Part shown: positions 8,115 to 16,025 of the stretch, piece after piece
Layout: every line of letters starts with the position of its first letter
Position numbering within the stretch: the first letter of the stretch is position 1
Source: an uncultured Clostridia bacterium
GTDB lineage: Bacteria; Bacillota; Clostridia; Christensenellales; CAG-917
NCBI GenBank assembly: GCA_944332815.1
Contig: CALVKQ010000007.1
Span: 17,535 to 81,534 of the forward strand
Length of the DNA stretch: 64,000 bases
Direction of reading: 5' to 3'
The notes under the pieces: model-generated
The model's input: only the letters and a program-made list of their open reading frames with translations
Told to the model about the DNA's origin: nothing
The model's database searches: none
Made by a program: the position numbers and the translations under genes

Positions 8115-8759
8115 TCAGAAGACGAGCACGTTCAGGTGTTCGAGGAGTATCTTCAAGCCTATCAGGAAGAGCAGCACGCCGCCTGCGAGTTCCGCCTTGC
8201 CGCGGAACTTTCCTCCTGCCTTCGTGCCGACGAACACTCCGAGCAGCGAGATGAAGAAGGTGGTCGCCCCGATGAGCGCGATGGCAAGCAGGATGTTTAC
8301 GGCGAGAAACGCGAAGGACACTCCCACCGCAAGCGCGTCTATGCTGGTGGCGACGGACATGACGACGAGGGTCTTCACGCCGATGTCAAGGCGTTCCTCC
8401 TTTTTGGGCAGGAGGGTGATGTGGACGGGATAGGGAAGGGGGTCCGCGTCCTTCGTCAGGGCGCGCGCTTCGCGCAGTTCCTTTTCGCTTTCAATGCCGT
8501 CCTTGAACATTTTCGCGCCCAGCAGCGCGAGCAGCGCGAAGGCTATCCAGTGATCCGCCTCCGTGATATATTCGGCAAACTGCGACGCCACCGCCCATCC
8601 GATGAGGGGCATCAACGCCTGGAAAAGCCCGAAACACAGCGCGATGACGACGGCGTATTTGAGCACAAAACGGCGCATTTCCACGCCCTTGCACATCGCC
8701 ACCGCACACGCGTCCGCCGAAAGGCTCAATCCCGTAAGGAAAATCTCCCAGATCTGCAC
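8115..8759 (-). CDS. mntP: Manganese efflux pump MntP
   Basis: Exports Mn2+ from the cytosol through the inner membrane. About six membrane helices are visible, with the two family aspartate motifs LSLSADACAVAM near the N-terminus and SVATSIDALAVG after the central loop. At 214 residues it is slightly longer than usual (about 185) because of a charged loop between helices 3 and 4. The GTG at 8759 is chosen because the preceding codons run into the riboswitch and terminator; its ribosome site (AGGGACGG) is weak. The manganese riboswitch upstream independently supports the identification. Confidence 0.93.
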   Translation of the reverse strand: MQIWEIFLTGLSLSADACAVAMCKGVEMRRFVLKYAVVIALCFGLFQALMPLIGWAVASQFAEYITEADHWIAFALLALLGAKMFKDGIESEKELREARALTKDADPLPYPVHITLLPKKEERLDIGVKTLVVMSVATSIDALAVGVSFAFLAVNILLAIALIGATTFFISLLGVFVGTKAGGKFRGKAELAGGVLLFLIGLKILLEHLNVLVF

Positions 8760-8801
8760 GTTTTTGCCGTCCCTGTTCGGAGTTGAGGAAGGTGCGCCGT
8801 C

Positions 8802-8914
8802 AAAAGAAAAACTCACACACGAAAGCCATGTGTGAGTCTTGCCGTTTAATATAAGCCACGCCACGGGGCGAGTATGTTGACTTATAACGGGTGCCGCCGG
8901 CTACTCCCTCACTT
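8802..8914 (-). ncRNA. yybP-ykoY manganese riboswitch controlling mntP
   Basis: The minus-strand leader carries both conserved loops of the class: AGGGAGTAGC (8900-8909) and CGGCAAGACT (8835-8844). A terminator follows (9-bp stem 8829-8837 with 8811-8819, then TTTTTCTTTT). The aptamer's P1 stem (GTGAG at 8908-8912 with CTCAC) uses bases of the terminator's 5' arm, so Mn2+ binding should prevent termination and switch mntP on. This is the known logic for efflux genes. Confidence 0.92.
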
Positions 8915-8920
8915 GCGCAT

Positions 8921-8949
8921 AGTTTAGCATAAGCTAACAACCTTGTCAA
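8921..8949 (-). promoter_or_regulatory. Promoter of the mntP transcript
   Basis: TTGACA (8944-8949), 17 nt, TAAACT (8921-8926). The spacer holds the inverted repeat TTAGC-ATAA-GCTAA (8924-8937), possibly an operator for a second, transcriptional level of control. Confidence 0.78.
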
Positions 8950-9045
8950 TGATGTATGCCGGAGCGGAAAGAAACGACGAGGACGGGTCTTGATCTCACC
9001 GAATATACTTTCCGGAAAAACTCCGGGACAACGGGGACGGGGCAA

Positions 9046-9088
9046 AAATGTTCAAATGTGGGCACGCTATGCCCACATTTGAACATTT
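9046..9088. repeat. Perfect 19-bp inverted repeat
   Basis: Arms 9046-9064 and 9070-9088 are exact reverse complements around CGCTA. No T run follows, so it is not a standard terminator. Confidence 0.85.
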
Positions 9089-9126
9089 ACGCACCCAAAC
9101 CCCGTCAAAGACGGGTCCCCTGATGC

Positions 9127-9502
9127 AGCCCCAGCCGAAAATCAAGGATTTTCGCCTGGGGACCCCGATTTTTAGCCCCAGCCGAAAATCAAGGATTTTC
9201 GCCCGGGGACCCCGATTTTTAGCCCCAGCCGAAAATCAAGGATTTTCGTTCGGGGACCCCGATTTTTAGCCCCAGCCGAAAATCAAGGATTTTCGTTCGG
9301 GGACCCCGATTTTCAGCCCCAGCCGAAAATCAAGGATTTTCGCCCGGGGACCCCGATTTTTAGCCCCAGCCGAAAATCAAGGATTTTCGTTCGGGGACCC
9401 CGATTTTTAGCCCCAGCCGAAAATCAAGGATTTTCGTTCGGGGACCCCGATTTTCAGCCCCATCCCGAAATCAGAGATTTCGTGACGGGGACCCCGACTT
9501 TA
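9127..9502 (+). repeat. Tandem array of eight 47-bp units
   Basis: AGCCCCAGCCGAAAATC recurs at 9127, 9174, 9221, 9268, 9315, 9362 and 9409, always exactly 47 bp apart, with a degenerate eighth unit at 9456. Each unit holds the hairpin CGAAAATC-AAG-GATTTTCG and the palindrome-like GGGGACCCC. Units differ mainly at GCC/GTT before GGGGACCCC. There are no unique spacers, so this is not CRISPR. Confidence 0.93.
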
Positions 9503-9575
9503 CCCCGTCCCCTATTGTCCCGATGCGTTCCTGTTTCGGGTCCATACCGTTCTTGCCGGGCATGGCAAGCCGCAC

Positions 9576-9604
9576 TTGCAAAAGAGAGCGATGGTGGGTA
9601 TAAT
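9576..9604 (+). promoter_or_regulatory. Promoter of the Pr6Pr-family gene
   Basis: TTGCAA (9576-9581), 17 nt, TATAAT (9599-9604). The roughly 85-nt leader contains a short CGCGGT/ACCGCG hairpin just before the ribosome site. Confidence 0.72.
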
Positions 9605-9694
9605 AAGGTGTAGGGCGGTGTGCGCGAAGTGCACGCCAACGTGAGATAAACTACATAAACGCGGTGTTAAACCGCGCATGCAGAGAGATGAACT

Positions 9695-10411
9695 ATGACT
9701 TTATGCGAAAATAGGATCGTCGCACTTGTGTTGAGAGTGGTGGGGTCGGTGCTCGGGGTGTTCGGCATCGCGGTCATGCTCACCATGACGGACGCGAGCC
9801 TCATGCTCTCTTATTTCACCATGCAGACCAACATTTTCACTACGGCGACGTTCATCGCGCTCACGGTGATGACGGCGGTGCAGGCAGGAAAGAGAGGCGC
9901 GCGCGGAGAGGTAGCGCACATCGGCGTTTCCTTGCAGCTCGCGTTCACGTTTTTCATCACCATCACTTTCGTGGTCTATTGGGCGATGCTTTCCTGGCAG
10001 AACTTCGATATGGGCGGCGGAGATCCTTCGCGCGCCGCGCTCGTCAGCACGGCGAATTACCTGGTGCACGGCGTAGTCCCCGTTCTTGCCATCGCGGATT
10101 GGATACTTTTCCTCCCTCACGGCAGACTGCGTGCCCGTGACGCCGCGCTCTGGCTCATCTATCCCATCGCGTACGCGGTGTTCATCTTCATACGCGCGGA
10201 GGTCGGCGCGCCCTTTTACGGCACCACGCGGTATCCATACCCCTTCATCGACGTGGACGTCATAGGCGCCTGGGTGGCGCTGGTCGTGCCCGTGATGGCG
10301 GCGGCGTTTTACGCGCTAGGCAGGCTCTACGTCTTTTTGGACAAAATACTCGCTCTCCGCGTTCCGCCCGTGCGTGCAGGAGAATTGTATGCACGGTGTG
10401 CGCGCGCGTAG
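9695..10411 (+). CDS. Pr6Pr-family integral membrane protein
   Basis: A 238-residue protein with about six hydrophobic helices. The pattern matches the Pr6Pr membrane family: first helix with GIAVMLT, then YFTMQTNIFT, a central NYLVHGVVPVLAIADWILF, and YPFIDVDVIGAW near the end. The function of the family is not established. It has its own promoter and a purine-rich ribosome site. The next gene is convergent, and I see no clear terminator in 10412-10487. Confidence 0.75.
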   Translation: MTLCENRIVALVLRVVGSVLGVFGIAVMLTMTDASLMLSYFTMQTNIFTTATFIALTVMTAVQAGKRGARGEVAHIGVSLQLAFTFFITITFVVYWAMLSWQNFDMGGGDPSRAALVSTANYLVHGVVPVLAIADWILFLPHGRLRARDAALWLIYPIAYAVFIFIRAEVGAPFYGTTRYPYPFIDVDVIGAWVALVVPVMAAAFYALGRLYVFLDKILALRVPPVRAGELYARCARA

Positions 10412-10487
10412 GTCGCGGCGCGAAGCGCACGGAGGGCTCGGGAGAGCGTGTTTGATAGGTTATGATCTTTGCGTGCGGTGAGCTCGG

Positions 10488-11534
10488 TCAGCAGAGCAGT
10501 CCGCAGAGCACGCCTATCATGATGATCACGTATGCGACAAGGACGGAGATGACTATTATCTTTTCCTTTTTATCCTTTGCGCGTGCGCGCTCTTTTTCGG
10601 CAGGCGTCAGTTCGGGGACTTGCTCTTCCTGCACGGCAACTTCTTTGGGGATCAGGAGCAGTTCCACCGCATAGTCCTTCAGTTTCGGGAAAGCGTTCAG
10701 GATAAAGTCGGTGAACGAGCGTTTCGCGCCTGCGGACAGACGGGACGCGGCGATCTCCTGCAACATCATCTGCGCTATCACTTTGCGCGTGTTCTGTATG
10801 GCGGAAAGCGCTCCTTTTGTCGTTGCACGGCCTTTCGCGCCGTGTCCGCCGACGTCCGTATTCACGCCGTTAAACCCTTGGTTGAGCGCTCCTTGCACCA
10901 TGATCGCCGTGCTTTGGAACTTCGCCTCTTTCAGATATTTGATATACGTCATGTCGCAAAGGTCGCCGAGCATCGCGTTGTAAAGCGCGCCCACTTTGTC
11001 CACGGATTCCGCGCGTGCGTTGATGTTGTCCAGAATGCAGCGCATTATCGCCGTGGCGGCTTCGGTGGACGCCGGGCAGCGGCAGAGTACCCTCACGAAC
11101 ATGGCGGAGGTGTCCAGGTCGATGTCGCCTTTGTTCTCGTTGAAGTAGCGGACGAGCGGCGCCTCGTTGAAAGCGTAGACTTTGTATTCTCCCAGCACGG
11201 GTATCTCGCGGAAGTCGCAGCTGTATATCATCATGGCGAAGGAGTTGTCGGGGTTGAGGTCCAGCACGCGAAGAGCCCTGTCTTTGAGGGGAGGGATGTC
11301 GAGGTTGCTCAGCAGCATGACCAGGACGTTCGCCTGCTTCTTTTCCTTTTCGAAGGTGGTTTCGCCCACGTTTATCACGGTGCCTATATTCTGCGTGACC
11401 TGCACCTGATAGTTGTTCACCGCCTTTTCCGTGATGAACGGAGTGCCGCAAGAGGGGCAGATGCCTGCATCTTTACTGTTGTCCACTTGCAGATTGGCTC
11501 CGCATTGAGGGCATTTCGCCGCAACGATACTCAT
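10488..11534 (-). CDS. Zinc-ribbon, tail-anchored membrane protein of unknown function
   Basis: 348 residues. An N-terminal zinc ribbon is formed by CPQC (C8, C11) and CPSC (C26, C29). A mostly helical middle follows, then a lysine/arginine-rich stretch and one C-terminal hydrophobic helix (IIVISVLVAYVIIMIGVLCGLL), suggesting tail anchoring with the bulk in the cytosol. I recognise no named family beyond the zinc ribbon. It is divergent from an XRE regulator, and two matching palindromes lie between them, so that regulator probably controls this gene. Confidence 0.75.
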   Translation of the reverse strand: MSIVAAKCPQCGANLQVDNSKDAGICPSCGTPFITEKAVNNYQVQVTQNIGTVINVGETTFEKEKKQANVLVMLLSNLDIPPLKDRALRVLDLNPDNSFAMMIYSCDFREIPVLGEYKVYAFNEAPLVRYFNENKGDIDLDTSAMFVRVLCRCPASTEAATAIMRCILDNINARAESVDKVGALYNAMLGDLCDMTYIKYLKEAKFQSTAIMVQGALNQGFNGVNTDVGGHGAKGRATTKGALSAIQNTRKVIAQMMLQEIAASRLSAGAKRSFTDFILNAFPKLKDYAVELLLIPKEVAVQEEQVPELTPAEKERARAKDKKEKIIVISVLVAYVIIMIGVLCGLLC

Positions 11535-11590
11535 TTGTTACCTCCCTAAACCGTGTTGTTCGTCGTATTTGTGCCTTCGGATATGCGCAC

Positions 11591-11607
11591 ACTACCATAT
11601 TGGTAGT
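11591..11607. promoter_or_regulatory. Operator candidate 1 between zinc-ribbon and XRE genes
   Basis: ACTACCA-TAT-TGGTAGT, a perfect 7-bp inverted repeat. Confidence 0.65.
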
Positions 11608-11621
11608 TTTTAACAAATTGT

Positions 11622-11638
11622 ACTACCGAATTGGTAAT
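11622..11638. promoter_or_regulatory. Operator candidate 2 between zinc-ribbon and XRE genes
   Basis: ACTACCGAATTGGTAAT shares the TACC-N5-GGTA core with candidate 1. The centres are 31 bp apart, about three helical turns. It overlaps the likely -10 (TAATAT, 11635-11640) of the XRE gene. Confidence 0.6.
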
Positions 11639-11649
11639 ATGTCAACATC

Positions 11650-11865
11650 ATGAAAGGCTTTGGGAGCAGACTTTTGGAACTGCGTCGTGCAAACGGTATG
11701 ACACAGAAGCAGGTGGCGGACGAGCTGAATATCCACAGTGTGACCTATTTGCACTACGAAAAGGATCAGCGCGAACCGCCGTTGGAGCTTGTGGTCAGGA
11801 TAGCCGCGCTTTACGACGTCACGACGGACTGGCTGCTCGGCGCGGATCAGCAAAAAACCGATTGA
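11650..11865 (+). CDS. XRE-family helix-turn-helix regulator
   Basis: A 71-residue single-domain Cro/C1-type regulator. The helix-turn-helix spans about residues 8-60 (LLELRRANGMTQKQVADEL, then LNIHSVTYLHYEKDQREPPLE). It probably binds DNA as a dimer and controls itself and the divergent zinc-ribbon gene through the two palindromes. The start at 11650 has no Shine-Dalgarno sequence and lies 9 nt after a TAATAT box, so the mRNA may be leaderless or nearly so. No phage or plasmid genes are nearby. Confidence 0.85.
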   Translation: MKGFGSRLLELRRANGMTQKQVADELNIHSVTYLHYEKDQREPPLELVVRIAALYDVTTDWLLGADQQKTD

Positions 11866-12033
11866 CTTCTTTTTCTGCCGGACAGGCGTGGGGTGTTTTT
11901 CCGTTTTCGAATGAGTGTAAATTAAATATCAAGCATACCACGAATAAGTGTGGGTCGTGTACGGCGGTGCGTTGGTACGGTTTTGGGAAATAACGGTCGT
12001 TCAAAAATTTGTGAAAAACTTTACATAAAATTG

Positions 12034-12062
12034 TTGACAAAATTCCGAACTGGATATACTAT
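12034..12062 (+). promoter_or_regulatory. Promoter of the RHH-clpB operon
   Basis: TTGACA (12034-12039), 17 nt, TACTAT (12057-12062). No CIRCE (TTAGCACTC-N9-GAGTGCTAA) or obvious CtsR repeat is visible around it. Confidence 0.78.
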
Positions 12063-12090
12063 TCAGGCAGAAAGTGTCGGAGGCTTTGCC

Positions 12091-12747
12091 ATGAAAAAAA
12101 ATATGTACAGCCTTATGCTGGCGGAGGACGTCATCCGCGCGGTGGACGCGCTTGCGGCGGAGCAGGGGACCAACCGTTCCAACATGGTCAATCAGATCCT
12201 GGCGGAACACGTTTCCCTCGTCACGCCGGAGAAGCACGTCGGGCACATCTTCGACGTCATCGAGTCGCTGATGGGCGGCAGGGGTGACTACCGCCTTTAC
12301 TCGGAGCCCAACAACCTCACGATGTCCATCAAGAGCGTGCTCAGATATCATTACCGTCCCACCATACGTTACGAGGTGGAGATGGAGCGCACGCCGAGGA
12401 GGACGGTGGGGCAGCTCAAGATCCTCTTCCGCACCACGTCGCCCGATCTGCTCCTGGGCTTGACCAGGTTCTTCAAGATATGGATGCAGATGGAAGGCAT
12501 CTATCTCAAACAGTATTTCGGCGACAACACGCCGCGCTACGCCGTGGAGGAAGGCAGGTTCCGCCGCACTTTCGCTCTGCCCGGAGAGGCGGTGTATGAC
12601 GACGAACAGACGGGCAGCGCGATAGGCAATTACGTCGCCACGTTCGATGAGATACTGAAAGGGTATCTCGCAGGGGAGTACTCCTCCGTCGCGGAGATAG
12701 AGGACCGTTATCTCGCCTATCTCAACAGCGGCGTCATGCTCATATAA
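12091..12747 (+). CDS. Ribbon-helix-helix protein of unknown function, cotranscribed with clpB
   Basis: 218 residues. The first roughly 45 (MYSLMLAEDVIRAVDALAAE, then NRSNMVNQILAEHV) look like an Arc/CopG-type ribbon-helix-helix DNA-binding domain. The remaining 170 form a mixed domain that I do not recognise. Start 12091 has GGAGG 7 nt upstream. The stop lies 15 bp before the clpB start with no terminator between, so the two share a promoter. The obvious hypothesis is a regulator of clpB or of the stress response; a direct chaperone partner is also possible. Confidence 0.78.
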   Translation: MKKNMYSLMLAEDVIRAVDALAAEQGTNRSNMVNQILAEHVSLVTPEKHVGHIFDVIESLMGGRGDYRLYSEPNNLTMSIKSVLRYHYRPTIRYEVEMERTPRRTVGQLKILFRTTSPDLLLGLTRFFKIWMQMEGIYLKQYFGDNTPRYAVEEGRFRRTFALPGEAVYDDEQTGSAIGNYVATFDEILKGYLAGEYSSVAEIEDRYLAYLNSGVMLI

Positions 12748-12762
12748 AAGGAGGTGAATGTC

Positions 12763-15366
12763 ATGAACGCACAAAAATTTACCAAAAAGGCGCTGGAAGC
12801 CCTCGGCTCGGCGCAGAACATAGCAATAGAAAATCAGAATATGCAGGTCATGCCGGAGCATCTGCTTTACGCGCTCGTCGATCAGGACGGAGGGCTCATC
12901 CCCGGGCTCATCGCCAAGACGGGGGCGGACACCGACAAGCTGCTCGCCATGCTGGACAGCGCGATCGCGAAGATGCCTGCGGTGAGCGGCAGCGGCAGGG
13001 AGCCCGACAAGATATACATCTCGCCCGTCACCGACAAGATCCTTGCCGGCGCGGAGAGGCTTGCCGATTCGCAGGGGGACGAGTACGTTTCCGTCGAGCA
13101 TATCATGCTCTCGCTCTTTGACCACGCCACGGAGGAGATAAAGAACATCTTCCGCGCTCTGGGCATCACCAAGTCCGCTTTCAATGCCGAACTCAAAAAG
13201 GTGAAGACGGACAGGGTGACTTCCGATGAGCCCGAGAACACCTACGACGCGTTGGGAAAATACGGTTTCGACTTGGTAGAACGCGCAAAACAGCAAAAAC
13301 TCGACCCCGTCATCGGGCGCGACAACGAGATAAGGAACGTCATCCGCATATTGTCCAGAAAGACCAAGAACAACCCCGTTCTCATAGGCGAGCCCGGCGT
13401 GGGCAAGACCGCGGTGGTCGAGGGGCTCGCGCAGCGTATCCTGCGCGGCGACGTCCCCGAGGGGTTGAAGGACAAGACCGTTTTTGCGCTGGATATGGGC
13501 GCGCTCATCGCCGGGGCGAAGTTCCGCGGAGAGTTCGAGGAGAGGTTGAAAGCCGTCCTCAACGAGATAAAAAAGAGCGAAGGGCGCATCATCCTGTTCA
13601 TAGACGAGCTGCACACCATCGTGGGCGCAGGCAAGTCGGACGGCGCGATGGACGCAGGCAATCTGCTCAAACCCATGCTCGCGCGCGGCGAGTTGCATTG
13701 TATAGGCGCGACTACGCTGGACGAGTACCGCAAGTATATCGAGAAGGACGCCGCGTTGGAACGCAGGTTCCAGCCCGTCATGGTGGACGAGCCTACCGTG
13801 GAGGACACCATCTCCATCCTGCGTGGGCTCAAAGAGAGGTATGAAGTGTATCACGGCGTGCAGATCCACGACGGCGCGCTCATCGCCGCAGCGACCCTCT
13901 CTCACCGCTACATCTCCGACCGATTCCTGCCAGACAAAGCCATAGACCTAGTGGACGAAGCGTGCGCCACCATCCGCACGGAGATAGACTCCATGCCCTC
14001 CGAGATGGACGATATCGCGCGCAGGATAATGCAGCTGGAGATCGAAGAAATGGCGCTCGCCAAGGAAACGGACAACCTCTCCAAAGAGAGGCGCGAGGAC
14101 ATCAAAAAGGAGCTTGCCGACCTCAACGACAAGTTCAATGAGATGAAAGCGCAGTGGGAGCGCGAAAAGGAAAGCATCCACGCCGTGTCCGACACCAAGG
14201 CGGAGATAGAGAAAGTGAACGGCGAGATAGAAGCGGCGCAGCGCGTCGGGGATTACGCCCGTGCGGCACAGCTCAAATACAGCCGTCTGCCCGAACTCCA
14301 AAACAAGCTCGCACAAGCAGGCGACGAGAGCAAGAAGAAGCATACTCTCCTGCGCGACACCGTCACCGAGGAGGAGATCGCGCGCGTTGTGTCCCGTTGG
14401 ACGGGCATACCCCTTTCAAAACTTATGGAGGGCGAGCGCGAAAAGATATTGCACCTCGACGACATCCTTCACAAGAGAGTGATAGGACAGGACGAGGCGG
14501 TGACCAAGGTCACGGAAGCTATCATCCGTTCGCGCGCCGGCATATCCGACCCGAACCGTCCCATAGGCTCCTTCCTTTTCCTCGGACCCACGGGCGTGGG
14601 CAAGACCGAGCTCGCCAAGGCGCTTGCGGAAAGTCTGTTCGACGACGAGCATAACCTGGTCAGGATAGATATGACGGAGTATATGGAAAAGTTCTCCGTG
14701 TCACGTCTTATCGGTGCGCCTCCCGGATACGTCGGTTACGACGAAGGGGGTCAGCTCACGGAGGCGGTGCGCAGAAAACCTTACTCCGTCGTGCTTTTCG
14801 ACGAGATAGAAAAGGCTCACCCCGATGTCTTCAACATCCTTCTGCAAGTGCTGGACGACGGCAGGATCACGGACTCGCAGGGCAGGACGGTGGACTTCAA
14901 AAACACCATAATCATCCTCACCTCCAACCTCGGCTCCAACTACCTGCTCGACGGCATAAACGACAGAGGCGAGATAGCCGACGAGGCGAAAGAACAGGTG
15001 TCCGCGCTCCTCAAACAGAGTTTCAGACCGGAGTTCCTCAACAGGCTGGACGAGATAGTGTACTACAAGCCGCTCACTCGTTCGGATATAGGCAAGATCA
15101 TCGACCTGCTCGTCAAGGGGCTTCAGGAAAGACTTGCGGAAAAACAGATAGGTTTCATCATGACCCCTGCCGCAAAAGAAATGGTCGCGGAAAACGGCTA
15201 CGACCCCGTTTACGGCGCGCGCCCGTTGAAGCGTTACCTGCAAAGCAAGATAGAAACCTTGGTCGCAAGGACGATGATAGCGGAAGACGTCGAAGGAGGC
15301 GATACCATCGAAGTCGGCGTCGAAAACGAAGGCTTCACCGTCAAAGTGAAAAAAGCCGACTCCTGA
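12763..15366 (+). CDS. clpB: ATP-dependent disaggregase ClpB
   Basis: A Hsp100 hexameric chaperone that, with DnaK, pulls proteins out of aggregates; cytosolic. 867 residues, typical length. N-terminal Clp repeat domain (about 1-150), first AAA+ module with GEPGVGKT at 209-216, long coiled-coil middle domain (about 400-530) typical of ClpB rather than ClpC, second AAA+ module with GPTGVGKT near 607, and a C-terminal small domain with GARPLKR. ATG 12763 is chosen for AGGAGG at 8 nt; a GTG 9 bp upstream overlaps that site. Confidence 0.97.
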   Translation: MNAQKFTKKALEALGSAQNIAIENQNMQVMPEHLLYALVDQDGGLIPGLIAKTGADTDKLLAMLDSAIAKMPAVSGSGREPDKIYISPVTDKILAGAERLADSQGDEYVSVEHIMLSLFDHATEEIKNIFRALGITKSAFNAELKKVKTDRVTSDEPENTYDALGKYGFDLVERAKQQKLDPVIGRDNEIRNVIRILSRKTKNNPVLIGEPGVGKTAVVEGLAQRILRGDVPEGLKDKTVFALDMGALIAGAKFRGEFEERLKAVLNEIKKSEGRIILFIDELHTIVGAGKSDGAMDAGNLLKPMLARGELHCIGATTLDEYRKYIEKDAALERRFQPVMVDEPTVEDTISILRGLKERYEVYHGVQIHDGALIAAATLSHRYISDRFLPDKAIDLVDEACATIRTEIDSMPSEMDDIARRIMQLEIEEMALAKETDNLSKERREDIKKELADLNDKFNEMKAQWEREKESIHAVSDTKAEIEKVNGEIEAAQRVGDYARAAQLKYSRLPELQNKLAQAGDESKKKHTLLRDTVTEEEIARVVSRWTGIPLSKLMEGEREKILHLDDILHKRVIGQDEAVTKVTEAIIRSRAGISDPNRPIGSFLFLGPTGVGKTELAKALAESLFDDEHNLVRIDMTEYMEKFSVSRLIGAPPGYVGYDEGGQLTEAVRRKPYSVVLFDEIEKAHPDVFNILLQVLDDGRITDSQGRTVDFKNTIIILTSNLGSNYLLDGINDRGEIADEAKEQVSALLKQSFRPEFLNRLDEIVYYKPLTRSDIGKIIDLLVKGLQERLAEKQIGFIMTPAAKEMVAENGYDPVYGARPLKRYLQSKIETLVARTMIAEDVEGGDTIEVGVENEGFTVKVKKADS

Positions 15367-15388
15367 CGACGCGCGTTTTCAGCGGTCA

Positions 15389-15446
15389 AAGCAGGGGCGC
15401 CGCCCCTGCACCCCGGTGGGGATGTCATCCCCACACCCCGGGTTTT
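15389..15446 (+). terminator. Hairpins after clpB, likely terminator
   Basis: A perfect GC palindrome GCAGGGGCGCCGCCCCTGC (15389-15407) is followed by a second stem (CCCGG, GGGGATG/CATCCCC, CCGGG) ending in TTTTAA near 15446. The T run is short, so confidence is moderate. Confidence 0.6.
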
Positions 15447-15456
15447 AAGGTAATGA

Positions 15457-15498
15457 TGCGCCGTGCGTTTGCGGATAAAACCGCAAACGCACGGCGCA
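15457..15498. repeat. Perfect 18-bp inverted repeat downstream of clpB
   Basis: Arms 15457-15474 and 15481-15498 are exact complements around ATAAAA. No T run on either strand. Confidence 0.8.
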
Positions 15499-15614
15499 CT
15501 TATATTATTGAAATATGACCTCATAATAAGAGGTGTGGGGCATAATGTCCGATCATTCTCATTTCGGCTTGCGAGAAATGGAGCAGTAAGGGGTGTGGGG
15601 CATAATGCCCCACG

Positions 15615-16020
15615 AATGAGGTCCGACCGAAAAGGCGGTTTATGCCGCCTTTTCGCGTCTGGTCGAAGATAATATATTGGGGTCTAGGGGCAAAGCCCCT
15701 CGGAAAATCTCGCGCTTTCGGCAGCGTGTACGGTGAAAGCGCGCCATCTATGACGAAGTGCGGTGAGCACGCCTGCGTGCGGAGCACAAGGAATGGAGTC
15801 CGACCGAAAAGGCGGTTTATGCCGCCTTTTCGCGTTTGGTCGGATATAATATTGGGGTCTAGGGGCAGAGCCCCTCGGAAAATCTCGCGTTTTCGGCGGC
15901 GTGCACGGCGAAAACGCGCCCTCTATGACGAAGTGCGGTGAGCACGCCTGCGTGCGGAGCACAAGGAATGAAGTCCGACCAAAATGGCGACATATGTCGC
16001 CATTTTGCGCCTGGTCGGAA
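15615..16020. repeat. Structured 175-177-bp tandem repeat, about 2.3 copies
   Basis: Units start at 15615, 15792 and 15967; the third is partial. Each begins AATG(A/G)(A/G)GTCCGACC and carries a long hairpin closed by CGACC/GGTCG, a GGGGC/GCCCC hairpin, a CGCG(C/T)TTTC/GAAA(G/A)CGCG stem and a GTGC/GCAC region. Stem changes between copies are compensatory. Small open frames here overlap the repeats and look spurious. With the hairpins upstream this fills 15367-16025. Confidence 0.85.
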
Positions 16021-16025
16021 ACTAA

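Larger units (their letters stand above)
9025..9521. repeat. 497-bp repeat element bounded by inverted repeats
   Basis: The left end GGGACAACGGGGACGGGG (9025-9042) and right end CCCCGTCCCCTATTGTCCC (9503-9521) are inverted copies differing by a base and one indel. Between them lie a 19-bp hairpin (9046-9088) and the 47-bp tandem array. No coding capacity is evident. The element fills most of the gene-free stretch 8760-9694. Confidence 0.7.

Noticed and set aside
8760..8864. A longer mntP start at 8864
   Set aside because: The extra codons are the riboswitch and its terminator.
9127..9502. CRISPR array
   Set aside because: The 47-bp units follow each other directly without unique spacers, and no cas gene is present.
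15642..15962. Small open frames with repeated protein sequence (around MTKCGEHACVRS)
   Set aside because: They are translations of the structured tandem repeat, occur on both strands and lack ribosome sites.
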